Source of the DNA: DATFYI01 sp035315125
Lineage (GTDB): Bacteria; Chloroflexota; Anaerolineae; Anaerolineales; Anaerolineaceae
Reading direction: 5' to 3'
NCBI GenBank assembly: GCA_035315125.1
Contig: DATFYI010000313.1
Location: 1-13,421 of the forward strand
DNA: 13,421 nt
Shown here: in pieces, positions 7,105 through 12,801 of the stretch
Numbering within the stretch: the stretch's first letter is position 1
Layout: the number at the start of each line of letters is the position of its first letter
The notes under the pieces: model-generated
Databases searched by the model: none
What the model was told of the DNA's origin: nothing
Seen by the model: only the letters and a program-made list of their open reading frames with translations
Program-made: the position numbers and the translations under genes

Positions 7105-7851
7105 TTACGGCTGGATTTCGATTTTTTCTTCAGCGCAGATGATATTCTCATCCATGCTCATGCTGATGCGCTGACCCGGCTGAACGACCAGCATGTCCTC
7201 GTCCCACTCGCCGGCCAGCAGTTTGTGGATCAGACGCAGATCGCCCATGCGTCGTTCGAAAGCCCAGCCGCGCCGGGAGGCTTCGTTGCGGGCGCGCTGC
7301 TCAACTGCCTGCCCGTCACCCACGCCCATCTCGATATAGACCGCTCGTTCGTAGTTGTTTTTCCAGGCGCCCATGACTTCCATCAAATAATCGGCGTTAT
7401 CTTTGCCGTACTTTTTCACGTATTCTTCATAGACCGGTTGGATCAGGTCTTCTGAACCCAATATGAAGTTCCCGCCGGTCATATCGTTGCGCTCAATAAA
7501 ATCCAGCGCATACCAATAGGTACCCGGAACGCTGTCATGTTCCTGAGTGTAGAGCAATCGGCTGCCTAAAAACAGTGTGATGCAGTCGTGCGCCCGCGGT
7601 AAAATCACTGGTACCTCCCTGGCTACCAGCCCTTCGGTTGCTCGCCCGCACAATGCGTAACCCAGCACAACTGCCTGGTAGCCCTGCCCGCTGGCCGAGT
7701 CGATTTCAGCTTGCAGGCGCTTGCGTAAATTGGCCGGCTGATTGTGCAGACCCAACTGCAGCAGGGTTACATCCACAATGTGGGGCGAGTGGGCTGCGCT
7801 CAGATATACCAGGCGAGCCAGGGCATCACAGGCCAGGCATTTGATTTTCAT
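7105..7851 (-). CDS. DUF1638 family protein
   Basis: A 248-residue protein from ATG at 7851, with AAGGAG five bases upstream. A GTG two codons earlier overlaps that ribosome-binding site and is not used as the start here. The protein carries the signatures I associate with DUF1638: an N-terminal Cys in KCLACDAL, GLH near residue 36, GYALCG with C68, and RAHDCITLFLGS with H88, D89 and C90. The conserved Cys and His residues suggest a metal or cofactor site, which is inference. The family has no established biochemical role that I can state and is common in anaerobes. There is no signal peptide or membrane segment. It is the last gene of the minus-strand run and begins 38 bases after the prenyltransferase gene, so co-transcription is likely. 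It converges with rnhA with no gap. Confidence 0.8.
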   Translation of the reverse strand: MKIKCLACDALARLVYLSAAHSPHIVDVTLLQLGLHNQPANLRKRLQAEIDSASGQGYQAVVLGYALCGRATEGLVAREVPVILPRAHDCITLFLGSRLLYTQEHDSVPGTYWYALDFIERNDMTGGNFILGSEDLIQPVYEEYVKKYGKDNADYLMEVMGAWKNNYERAVYIEMGVGDGQAVEQRARNEASRRGWAFERRMGDLRLIHKLLAGEWDEDMLVVQPGQRISMSMDENIICAEEKIEIQP

Positions 7852-7889
7852 AAGCACTCCTTAAAAAATGGTATCAAATTTACCGTTAA

Positions 7890-8787
7890 TTACCCCAGCA
7901 AAAGGCCGATTCCCGCAAGAACCGGCGTGAGCAACGTGATGATCACGTTGAAGCCCATAAATGGAACAAGTTTGCCAACATCCTCGGCGTTGCGGTAGAT
8001 TCCTATGATTGTCGGTATCCCCAACACTGCCGATCCTAATCCAAGCAAGCTGAGGGTTGGTAGATAACCCATTACTACTCCCAGCACAATCGCAACATAA
8101 GCCCCCAGCAGAAAGGCGCTATATAACAGCGCCGCACGCTTGCGACCGCTCAAGATTGGATAGTTCCTACGGCCGATGCCCCCGGTCGGCCTCTACATCC
8201 GGGAACTGGTTGAGCAGCAGCAGGTTGCTGACCAGAAAAAACGGCACCAGCGAGGCGAAGAAAGCTGTCCAATTGTAACGGCCGTCCAGCACGTAAACAG
8301 TCCCCAGGATCATGCAGGTCCCAAAGCCGATACCTGGGGCTATCAAACACAGCAAAGGGGAGCGGTTGAACCGGGGAGTATAGGCCAGGATGATAACCAG
8401 TCCCAGCAGCCCGACCGGAGCCAGGCCAAGGCCGCGCGTCAGTACGAAATATAACCCGATTAAAGCCGTAACTGCCAATGAAACCAGACCGGTCGCCAGT
8501 GCATATCCGGACTTCTCCGGCGCGGCCGGCAACGTCCCGCTGCCACCGCTGAAAGGTGTGCGGTTGGTCTTGAAATCCAGCCCGCTTTTGAAATCAAAAT
8601 ATTCATTTAACGCATTGACGCTGATATGCGCCGAAATCGCTCCGATGACCACCAGCATCACATTGAGCCAGTTGACCGTCCTGCTATTTGTCCAAACCGC
8701 ACTGGCATATCCCAAGAACACACAGGCTGGCGCCAGGATCAAGAATGGCACACGCATAGGGCCCAGGATGTAACTTGCCTTATTCAT
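7890..8787 (-). pseudogene. UbiA-family prenyltransferase, split by a one-base frameshift
   Basis: The ATG at 8787 (GGGAG nine bases upstream) opens a frame of 206 codons that ends at 8167. It contains both Asp-rich Mg2+/prenyl-diphosphate motifs of UbiA enzymes: NEYFDFKSGLD (residues 61-71) and NQFPDVEAD (193-201). Right after the second motif the frame reads DRGHRP and stops. The next frame continues the expected family sequence, GIGRRNYPILSGRKRAALLY, to a stop at 7890. Removing one G from the run of five (plus-strand C at 8179-8183) restores one 298-residue multi-pass membrane protein, the normal family length. The sequence resembles MenA-like enzymes that attach a prenyl chain to 1,4-dihydroxy-2-naphthoate, but the acceptor cannot be assigned. 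Either the gene is freshly inactivated or the base is a sequencing error. The frame at 8153-7890 is not a separate gene. Confidence 0.85.
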
Positions 8788-8836
8788 TTCGCTGCTCTCC
8801 CTGAAGATAATGATGATTCTTTAGTGATAAAAGCCA

Positions 8837-9310
8837 TTAACTGGCTTGAATTCCTGCCGGTTTTTCCAGGGCGGCGCCGATAAACTTCTGCCAAATTTCG
8901 TCCGGCTCCCATATTTCCAACATGTCCTCACGCGCTATTTCCAGCGCTTCCTGTTGGTGCAACACCCGGTACAGGAAGATAAAGGCCGAGGCTCGAAAAT
9001 TCATTGCGCAATGCACGAAGACTTTCTGATCCCATCGTTTATCCATGGCCTGGAAGAACGCCGTTAAATCCGCCAGTTGCGGAGCAGTCCAAACCACCGG
9101 GATGGCGATGTATTCCATCCCTAGGCTCTCCACCAGGCTGGCCTCGTCCGGAATGGCATGGCCCGAATCAGGCATGGCCAGGTTGATCACCACCTGGTAA
9201 CCAGCAGATTGGATTTGCTTGAATTGGTCGCGTTCCGGCTGTCCGGCGCTGGCGAGTTTCTCTGAAAGGACCTGATAATTAAATATACTTTCTATATTGT
9301 TAGCTTGCAT
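8837..9310 (-). CDS. DUF442-type protein phosphatase-like protein with CX4R signature
   Basis: A 157-residue protein from ATG at 9310, four bases after the hpt stop codon. A much longer upstream reading in this frame is only the antisense-shifted shadow of hpt. The pattern ASAGQPERDQF...AGYQVVINL (residues 21-43) followed by MPDSG is typical of the small phosphatase-like family called DUF442 (beta-lactamase-hydrolase-like phosphatase domain, a relative of dual-specificity phosphatases). The P-loop-like signature is VHCAMNFRASAF, with C101 and R106. Only four residues separate Cys and Arg, whereas classical Cys-dependent phosphatases have five. Activity on phosphotyrosine is therefore uncertain. 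The spacing to hpt says the two are in one operon. It is cytoplasmic and its substrate is unknown. Confidence 0.75.
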   Translation of the reverse strand: MQANNIESIFNYQVLSEKLASAGQPERDQFKQIQSAGYQVVINLAMPDSGHAIPDEASLVESLGMEYIAIPVVWTAPQLADLTAFFQAMDKRWDQKVFVHCAMNFRASAFIFLYRVLHQQEALEIAREDMLEIWEPDEIWQKFIGAALEKPAGIQAS

Positions 9311-9314
9311 AGGC

Positions 9315-9875
9315 TTACTTCTTGTACTTTTCCAGGTCGACCGAGGCAATATACGGCAGGTTGCGCCCTTTTTCGTCGATATCCAGCCCATATCCGACCA
9401 CAAAATAGTCCGGGATCTTAAACCCACAATAATCGATCTCGATCTCCACCTTATGCCGTTCGACTTTGTCAAGCAAGGCGCAAACCCGCAGGCTCTTGGG
9501 TTTGCGGTCCAGCAGCAGCCTCTTAATTGTATAAATCGTGTAACCGGTGTCAACAATGTCGTCGATCAGGATCACGTCCCAGCCGTAGATATTGGTCTTA
9601 TGGTCAGAGTCGATCCGCACGAAGCCACTGCTCTCCGAGCCCGAATAAGACGAGACCGACATAAAATCCATGGTCAAAGGCCGCTGGACCTTACGCATCA
9701 GGTCTGTAATGAACATCACGCTGCCTCGTAGCAACCCCAATAGCAGAAGCTTTTCAGAGTCCTTATAATCCGCGCTGATAGTTGCGCCTAATTGATTGAC
9801 GCGTGTCTCGATCTCTTGCTGCGAGATCAGTACCTCGCCGATAAAATTATACGGGAATTTTTGTCCGGGATTCAT
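9315..9875 (-). CDS. hpt: Hypoxanthine (guanine) phosphoribosyltransferase
   Basis: A 186-residue type I phosphoribosyltransferase that converts hypoxanthine (and usually guanine) plus PRPP to IMP or GMP in purine salvage, in the cytoplasm. The PRPP-binding motif is VILIDDIVDTG (residues 101-111). The MDFMSVSSYSG segment (69-79) is the flexible active-site loop region. LLDK (134-137) and FVVGYGLDIDEKGRNLPYI (158-176) bind the purine and close the site. Length and motif order match bacterial Hpt closely. The start ATG has GGAAGGA seven bases upstream. A promoter at 9948-9976 drives it. The phosphatase-like gene follows after four bases, then the prenyltransferase and DUF1638 genes on the same strand. 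Confidence 0.95.
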   Translation of the reverse strand: MNPGQKFPYNFIGEVLISQQEIETRVNQLGATISADYKDSEKLLLLGLLRGSVMFITDLMRKVQRPLTMDFMSVSSYSGSESSGFVRIDSDHKTNIYGWDVILIDDIVDTGYTIYTIKRLLLDRKPKSLRVCALLDKVERHKVEIEIDYCGFKIPDYFVVGYGLDIDEKGRNLPYIASVDLEKYKK

Positions 9876-9947
9876 GCAGGCATCCTTCCAATGGAGAGGG
9901 TCAAGGCTAACTGCCGCGCTCCATTCGGTGCGCTCAGTAGCTCCCGA

Positions 9948-9976
9948 ATTATAATCTAGAGCGGTGAAATTCCCAA
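9948..9976 (-). promoter_or_regulatory. Probable sigma-70-type promoter of the hpt operon
   Basis: On the minus strand TTGGGA (9976-9971) and a perfect TATAAT (9953-9948) are separated by exactly 17 bases. The -35 box and most of the spacer lie inside the last codons of the dinB-like gene. Transcription would start near 9941 and leave a leader of about 66 bases before hpt. Confidence 0.6.
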
Positions 9977-10444
9977 AAACTGGCGGATGCAGGTAATCTC
10001 ACTGGTGTGGTAGGAGTTGTGAGCAATTAATCCGTGCACCAAACGGTAACGACTGGTCCTGCCCGGCGTCAGCGGGGCATTCAGATCCTCATCCGAGAGC
10101 CCGCCCACCAGGCGGGCCACCTCGGCGTTCATAGAGATGGTGCGACTACAGGCCATTTGCCAGGCCCGTTCGTCGCCCGGACCGCCCGGTCGCGGCCATC
10201 CGTTGTCTGCTCCTAACGCTTTGCGGTTTACCGGCAATCCGCGCAATCGCAGCAGGATCACCTCGTTCCAAAAGCGCATGTGGTTCACCACCGCCCAAAT
10301 GCAATTCATGCCCGCAACCGGCGATAGCAAAGCCTGTTCCGCGCTCAGTCCCTCCACCACTGTAGTGAAAGGAGTAAACCAGCCGTTGTCCGAGCGTACC
10401 AGCAGTGTGATCAGCGCTTCCGAGAGATGTTCTGCTTCAGACAT
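9956..10444 (-). CDS. DinB-superfamily protein
   Basis: A 162-residue four-helix protein of the DinB/YfiT-like superfamily. The putative metal-binding histidines are H55 (VVNHMRFWNEV) and the HxxxH pair H142 and H146 (GLIAHNSYHTSEI). This is the usual triad arrangement, and NSYHTSEI near the C-terminus is typical. Members include thiol-dependent transferases and many uncharacterised proteins; bacillithiol or mycothiol transferase activity cannot be claimed from this sequence. The start ATG has AGGGGA about five bases upstream. The leader contains a 94-bp repeat with a perfect dyad (10471-10485). A TATTAA at 10500-10495 could serve as a weak -10. It is upstream of hpt, 80 bases away, but hpt appears to have its own promoter. 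Confidence 0.85.
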   Translation of the reverse strand: MSEAEHLSEALITLLVRSDNGWFTPFTTVVEGLSAEQALLSPVAGMNCIWAVVNHMRFWNEVILLRLRGLPVNRKALGADNGWPRPGGPGDERAWQMACSRTISMNAEVARLVGGLSDEDLNAPLTPGRTSRYRLVHGLIAHNSYHTSEITCIRQFLGISPL

Positions 10445-10450
10445 TTCGAT

Positions 10451-10544
10451 CCCCTGTGATTGGATTAAACCTGGCTCAGAGCCAGAGCTTTGTATTAATA
10501 GATAACACTAAACCAGATTGCAGGTTTTGTGCCAGTGCGTTTTC
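10451..10544. repeat. Direct repeat copy 1, upstream of the dinB-like gene
   Basis: These 94 bases align without gaps to 11569-11662 in the same orientation, with about 15 differences (roughly 84% identity). The first 43 positions differ at only one. It contains the perfect dyad CTGGCTCAGAGCCAG (10471-10485). It begins seven bases upstream of the dinB-like ATG, so it includes that gene's ribosome-binding site and leader on the minus strand. The second copy lies beyond the membrane-protein gene, so the two copies bracket that gene. Confidence 0.85.
10471..10485. promoter_or_regulatory. Perfect dyad in the dinB-like leader
   Basis: CTGGCTC and GAGCCAG form an inverted repeat around a single A, 27-41 bases upstream of the dinB-like start. 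The other repeat copy keeps it (11589-11603) with one C-to-T change, which would still allow a G-U pair in RNA. A symmetrical protein-binding site or a tight RNA hairpin are both possible. Confidence 0.4.
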
Positions 10545-10654
10545 GGCGAATACCAGTTTCTAGTATAGGCGAAAAGCGCTGGGGCGGGAAGATGTGACGA
10601 AAATCCGGGAGTATACTTAATGAGAGAAAAAAATACCTCCAGGCGTAGCGGGGA

Positions 10655-11542
10655 ATGATGAAAAAAATATTATCTCAATCCCATCTCAACAATCAACTGA
10701 CTGTCATCATCCTATTTGCTATATTGTTTGTGGCGTTTACCTGGGTTGTATATACACGCGTGCCAATTGCGGCCGATCCATTGAACCCATCTGGGTTTAC
10801 GATCGGCTTTGATTGGCAGGTCGATTTTAGACCGGCTGTGCTTCTGATGCTCTCCGGTAAAAATCCATATAATGTTGCCATCTACACCCCGCCATGGGTA
10901 TTATTGGCAATTGCTCCTTTAGCCATCCTGCCGTCTCGAATGGGAAGTGCAGTTATGTTCGTGCTTGGTCTGTTTATTTTTGGATATGCCGCAATCCGTC
11001 TAAAAGCCAATGCCTGGATCGTGGCAGCCCTGGTGCTGAGCCCGCAGGTTATTGGAAATTCGGTCAATGGAAATGTGGATTGGATGGCGGCCCTGGGCGC
11101 ATCACTACCGCCACAAATTGGTTTGTTTTTTGTCCTGGCAAAGCCGCAGATAGGGGCGTGTATTGCTTTGTTCTGGTTGGTAGAAGTCTGGCGGACAAAG
11201 GGGCTGCGCCAGGTGGTGCGTGTATTTGCCCCGGTGACCATTGCACTGCTCATTTCTTTTGCTTTGTATGGATTTTGGCCGCTATTGATTGTCTCAATGG
11301 TCAAAGGAAACAGCAGCAATGTCAGCCTGTTTCCGCAGTCACTGCCAATTGGAATTGCATTATTAGCTCATGCACTCTCCTCCCGCAAGCAATCCTCTGC
11401 TGTAATGGCTTCTCCCTTCTTATCGCCATATCTGCAGGGGAATTACTGGTCCATCGTACTTTTCGGCCTGGTAAACAGTCCTTATATATTTTGGGCAACC
11501 TGGCTAGCGCTGTGGGTTTATAGATTGGTTTGGAGAATTTGA
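10655..11542 (+). CDS. Multi-pass membrane protein, GT87/DUF2029-like
   Basis: A 295-residue membrane protein with about seven or eight hydrophobic segments (roughly residues 15-34, 79-93, 98-114, 120-134, 155-179, 187-216, 227-240 and 262-292). NPYNVAIYTPPWVLLAIAPLAILP (about 70-93) and the intramembrane LAKPQIG (about 162-168) resemble conserved places of GT87/DUF2029 polyprenol-phosphate-dependent glycosyltransferases. A GT-C-type enzyme is the best guess. It is shorter than most of that family (commonly about 350-450 residues), and I see no clear catalytic Asp pair in the first loop beyond AADPLNP and GFDWQVDFRP. Two adjacent ATG codons (10655, 10658) follow GCGGGGA; the second has better spacing. 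Direct repeats of about 94 bp flank the gene, which is the only plus-strand gene between dinB-like and the kinase-like gene. Confidence 0.7.
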   Translation: MMKKILSQSHLNNQLTVIILFAILFVAFTWVVYTRVPIAADPLNPSGFTIGFDWQVDFRPAVLLMLSGKNPYNVAIYTPPWVLLAIAPLAILPSRMGSAVMFVLGLFIFGYAAIRLKANAWIVAALVLSPQVIGNSVNGNVDWMAALGASLPPQIGLFFVLAKPQIGACIALFWLVEVWRTKGLRQVVRVFAPVTIALLISFALYGFWPLLIVSMVKGNSSNVSLFPQSLPIGIALLAHALSSRKQSSAVMASPFLSPYLQGNYWSIVLFGLVNSPYIFWATWLALWVYRLVWRI

Positions 11543-11568
11543 AACTTTTACCCCATTTATTCCTCATT

Positions 11569-11662
11569 CCCCTGTGATTGGATTAAACCTGGCTTAGAGC
11601 CAGAGCTTTGTGTGAATAGATAAAACAGAATTGAATTGTGGGTTTTGTGCCAGGGCTTTTCC
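11569..11662. repeat. Direct repeat copy 2, downstream of the membrane-protein gene
   Basis: The partner of 10451-10544, same orientation, gap-free alignment, about 84% identical, offset by 1118 bases. It keeps the dyad CTGGCTTAGAGCCAG at 11589-11603. On the minus strand it ends in AGGGGA before an ATG, like copy 1 before the dinB-like gene. The frame that follows (to 11322) lies antisense to the membrane-protein gene and does not resemble DinB. Confidence 0.85.
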
Positions 11663-11781
11663 AAAGCTGCCTGCCTTCAAGGATTGGTTAAAAACCGCTG
11701 ATGTGCAATCGATCTACCGGTCTGTAAGATCCAGAAATATATATTGCGCTTAATTTTTAATATTTCTGTGAATATGTTGGC

Positions 11782-11787
11782 TATAAT
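11782..11787 (+). promoter_or_regulatory. -10 box upstream of the kinase-like gene
   Basis: A perfect TATAAT. TTAATA (11757-11762) is a four-of-six match to the -35 consensus, but with a long 19-base spacer. If used, transcription starts near 11794 and the leader before the gene at 12006 is about 210 bases, long enough to hold the structures described next. Confidence 0.35.
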
Positions 11788-11807
11788 AATTAAAGTGAAG
11801 GTTAAAT

Positions 11808-11903
11808 AGGATTCTTGCCATGCGCCAATTCCCGCACGGATGTGCAATATACCCGCTGGTAAGGGGTCGGATTACGGCGTAAACCCATCATCTGAAGAGT
11901 CCT
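11808..11903 (+). promoter_or_regulatory. Candidate structured RNA leader
   Basis: AGGATTCTT (11808-11816) can pair over nine positions, with one G-U, with AAGAGTCCT (11895-11903). Inside this closing stem are GCAC-GGAT-GTGC, a four-pair hairpin, and GGGT and ACCC segments able to pair with each other. The arrangement is that of a small multi-helix leader, but I do not recognise a known riboswitch consensus. Pairing by chance is possible. Confidence 0.3.
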
Positions 11904-11921
11904 TATCAATCATTTAGAGAT

Positions 11922-11946
11922 GCGCCTGAATGAAATGTAAAGGCGC
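11922..11946 (+). promoter_or_regulatory. Hairpin in the kinase-like gene leader
   Basis: GCGCCT and AGGCGC pair perfectly around a 13-base A-rich loop, 60 bases before the start codon. No T-run follows, so it is not an intrinsic terminator. It may belong with the folded leader upstream. Confidence 0.35.
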
Positions 11947-12005
11947 TTGATTGAATCGTTTGGATGGCATTCTCGAATTTGTTTTGATCGGGAAAGGATA
12001 CAAAA

Positions 12006-12677
12006 ATGGCTGTCATAACCATATCCAGAGAATTTGGCAGTGCAGGTGATGCCATTGCCAGGCAGGTTGCCCAGTCCATGGGCTATCATTTTGTGGATCA
12101 AGAATTCATCGGCGCCATCCTTAGCGAGTACGGCTTTGTAGAATTCGATACTGAGTATGAGTCAAAGCCCAGCTTTTGGGAAAAATTCGATGCGGAACGT
12201 GGAAAGCACCGCGACCAGATGGTGGCCATGCTCGATCAGGTTGTGCGAGCCGTGGCGCAACACGGTAATGTTGTCATCCTGGGACGAAGTGGATTTGCGA
12301 TTTTGGCTGGGTTTGCGGATGTTCTGCATGTACGATTCCAGGCTCCTTTTTCAGCACGGGTTGCCCAGGTGATGGCGCAGCAAAATATATCCGCTGAGCA
12401 AGCTGAGGCAGTTGTAAAAGAGCGCGATCGCGTGCGCCTGGGTTTTGTTGAGGAGTTTTACCGGGTGCCATGGGGCGAGATCCACGCCTTTGATCTGGTT
12501 GTTGATACGTCTAAAATTGTCCCTGATTTAGCAGCAGGCTGGGTGGTCGACGCAACCAAAGCCTTAAATACAAATCCGGAGGTGGTTAAACCCATCACAG
12601 GCTTGATAGAGGTCGATCCGATCCTGGCAGCGGCAGTTTCCGAGCGCCTTAAATGCCAAAAGGTTCATCGACAATAA
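12006..12677 (+). CDS. Cytidylate-kinase-like family protein
   Basis: A 223-residue protein of the cytidylate kinase-like family (Pfam Cytidylate_kin2 type). It begins with AVITISREFGSAGDAIA, the variant nucleotide-binding loop of this family; the usual form is SREFGSGG followed by a basic residue, and here the loop reads GSAGD. It continues with VVILGRSGFAIL (residues 89-100), FADVLHVRFQAP (103-114), and the lid-and-end motif with ERDRVRLGF...FDLVVDTSKI (about 139-171). These proteins are related to nucleoside monophosphate kinases, but their substrate is generally not known. They are distinct from the housekeeping Cmk. The tail from about residue 185 is variable. The start ATG has AAAGGA seven bases upstream. 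It is cytoplasmic. The gene has its own long leader and is followed after 124 bases by the dehydrogenase. Confidence 0.85.
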   Translation: MAVITISREFGSAGDAIARQVAQSMGYHFVDQEFIGAILSEYGFVEFDTEYESKPSFWEKFDAERGKHRDQMVAMLDQVVRAVAQHGNVVILGRSGFAILAGFADVLHVRFQAPFSARVAQVMAQQNISAEQAEAVVKERDRVRLGFVEEFYRVPWGEIHAFDLVVDTSKIVPDLAAGWVVDATKALNTNPEVVKPITGLIEVDPILAAAVSERLKCQKVHRQ

Positions 12678-12702
12678 ACGAAAAGATTCGGTCTTCCGCC
12701 TG

Positions 12703-12789
12703 TGAGTGATATACTCCCTTTGCGAATCTCGCTACATATCAAACAGTCTGGCGCCTGCCAGGTGCAGCCGTTCGACATCAAATCACTCA
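12703..12789 (+). promoter_or_regulatory. Inverted repeat spanning the leader of the dehydrogenase gene
   Basis: TGAGTGAT (12703-12710) and ATCACTCA (12782-12789) are exact inverted copies, 71 bases apart; the second ends shortly before the GAGAGG ribosome-binding site. Between them lie short hairpins GCGA-ATC-TCGC and CTGGC-GCCT-GCCAG. A TATACT at 12710-12715 with a poor -35 (TTCGGT) could be the promoter. In that case the first arm would not be transcribed, and the arms would be DNA sites instead. Confidence 0.3.
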
Positions 12790-12801
12790 GAGAGGTCTTT
12801 C

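Larger units (their letters stand above)
11543..12005. other. 463-base non-coding stretch
   Basis: There is no credible gene on either strand. In order it holds repeat copy 2 (11569-11662), an A+T-rich segment with a TATAAT at 11782-11787, a possible folded leader (11808-11903), a hairpin (11922-11946), and the ribosome-binding site AAAGGA seven bases before the kinase-like start. I see no clear terminator with a T-run after the membrane-protein gene. Confidence 0.6.

Noticed and set aside
7890..8153. Separate small membrane protein of 87 residues starting at TTG 8153
   Set aside because: Its sequence is the C-terminal continuation of the UbiA-family protein, and its frame extends upstream of the TTG to join the other frame at the homopolymer. 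It is a gene fragment.
9311..9556. N-terminal extension of the phosphatase-like protein by 82 residues
   Set aside because: It overlaps hpt in another frame, has Trp/Arg-rich shadow composition, and the family pattern begins at the ATG at 9310.
11322..11567. Minus-strand 81-residue frame with AGGGGA before its ATG, in the same position relative to repeat copy 2 as the dinB-like start relative to copy 1
   Set aside because: The protein is basic, of odd composition, matches no family I know and is fully antisense to the membrane-protein gene. The ribosome-binding-site-like sequence comes from the repeat.
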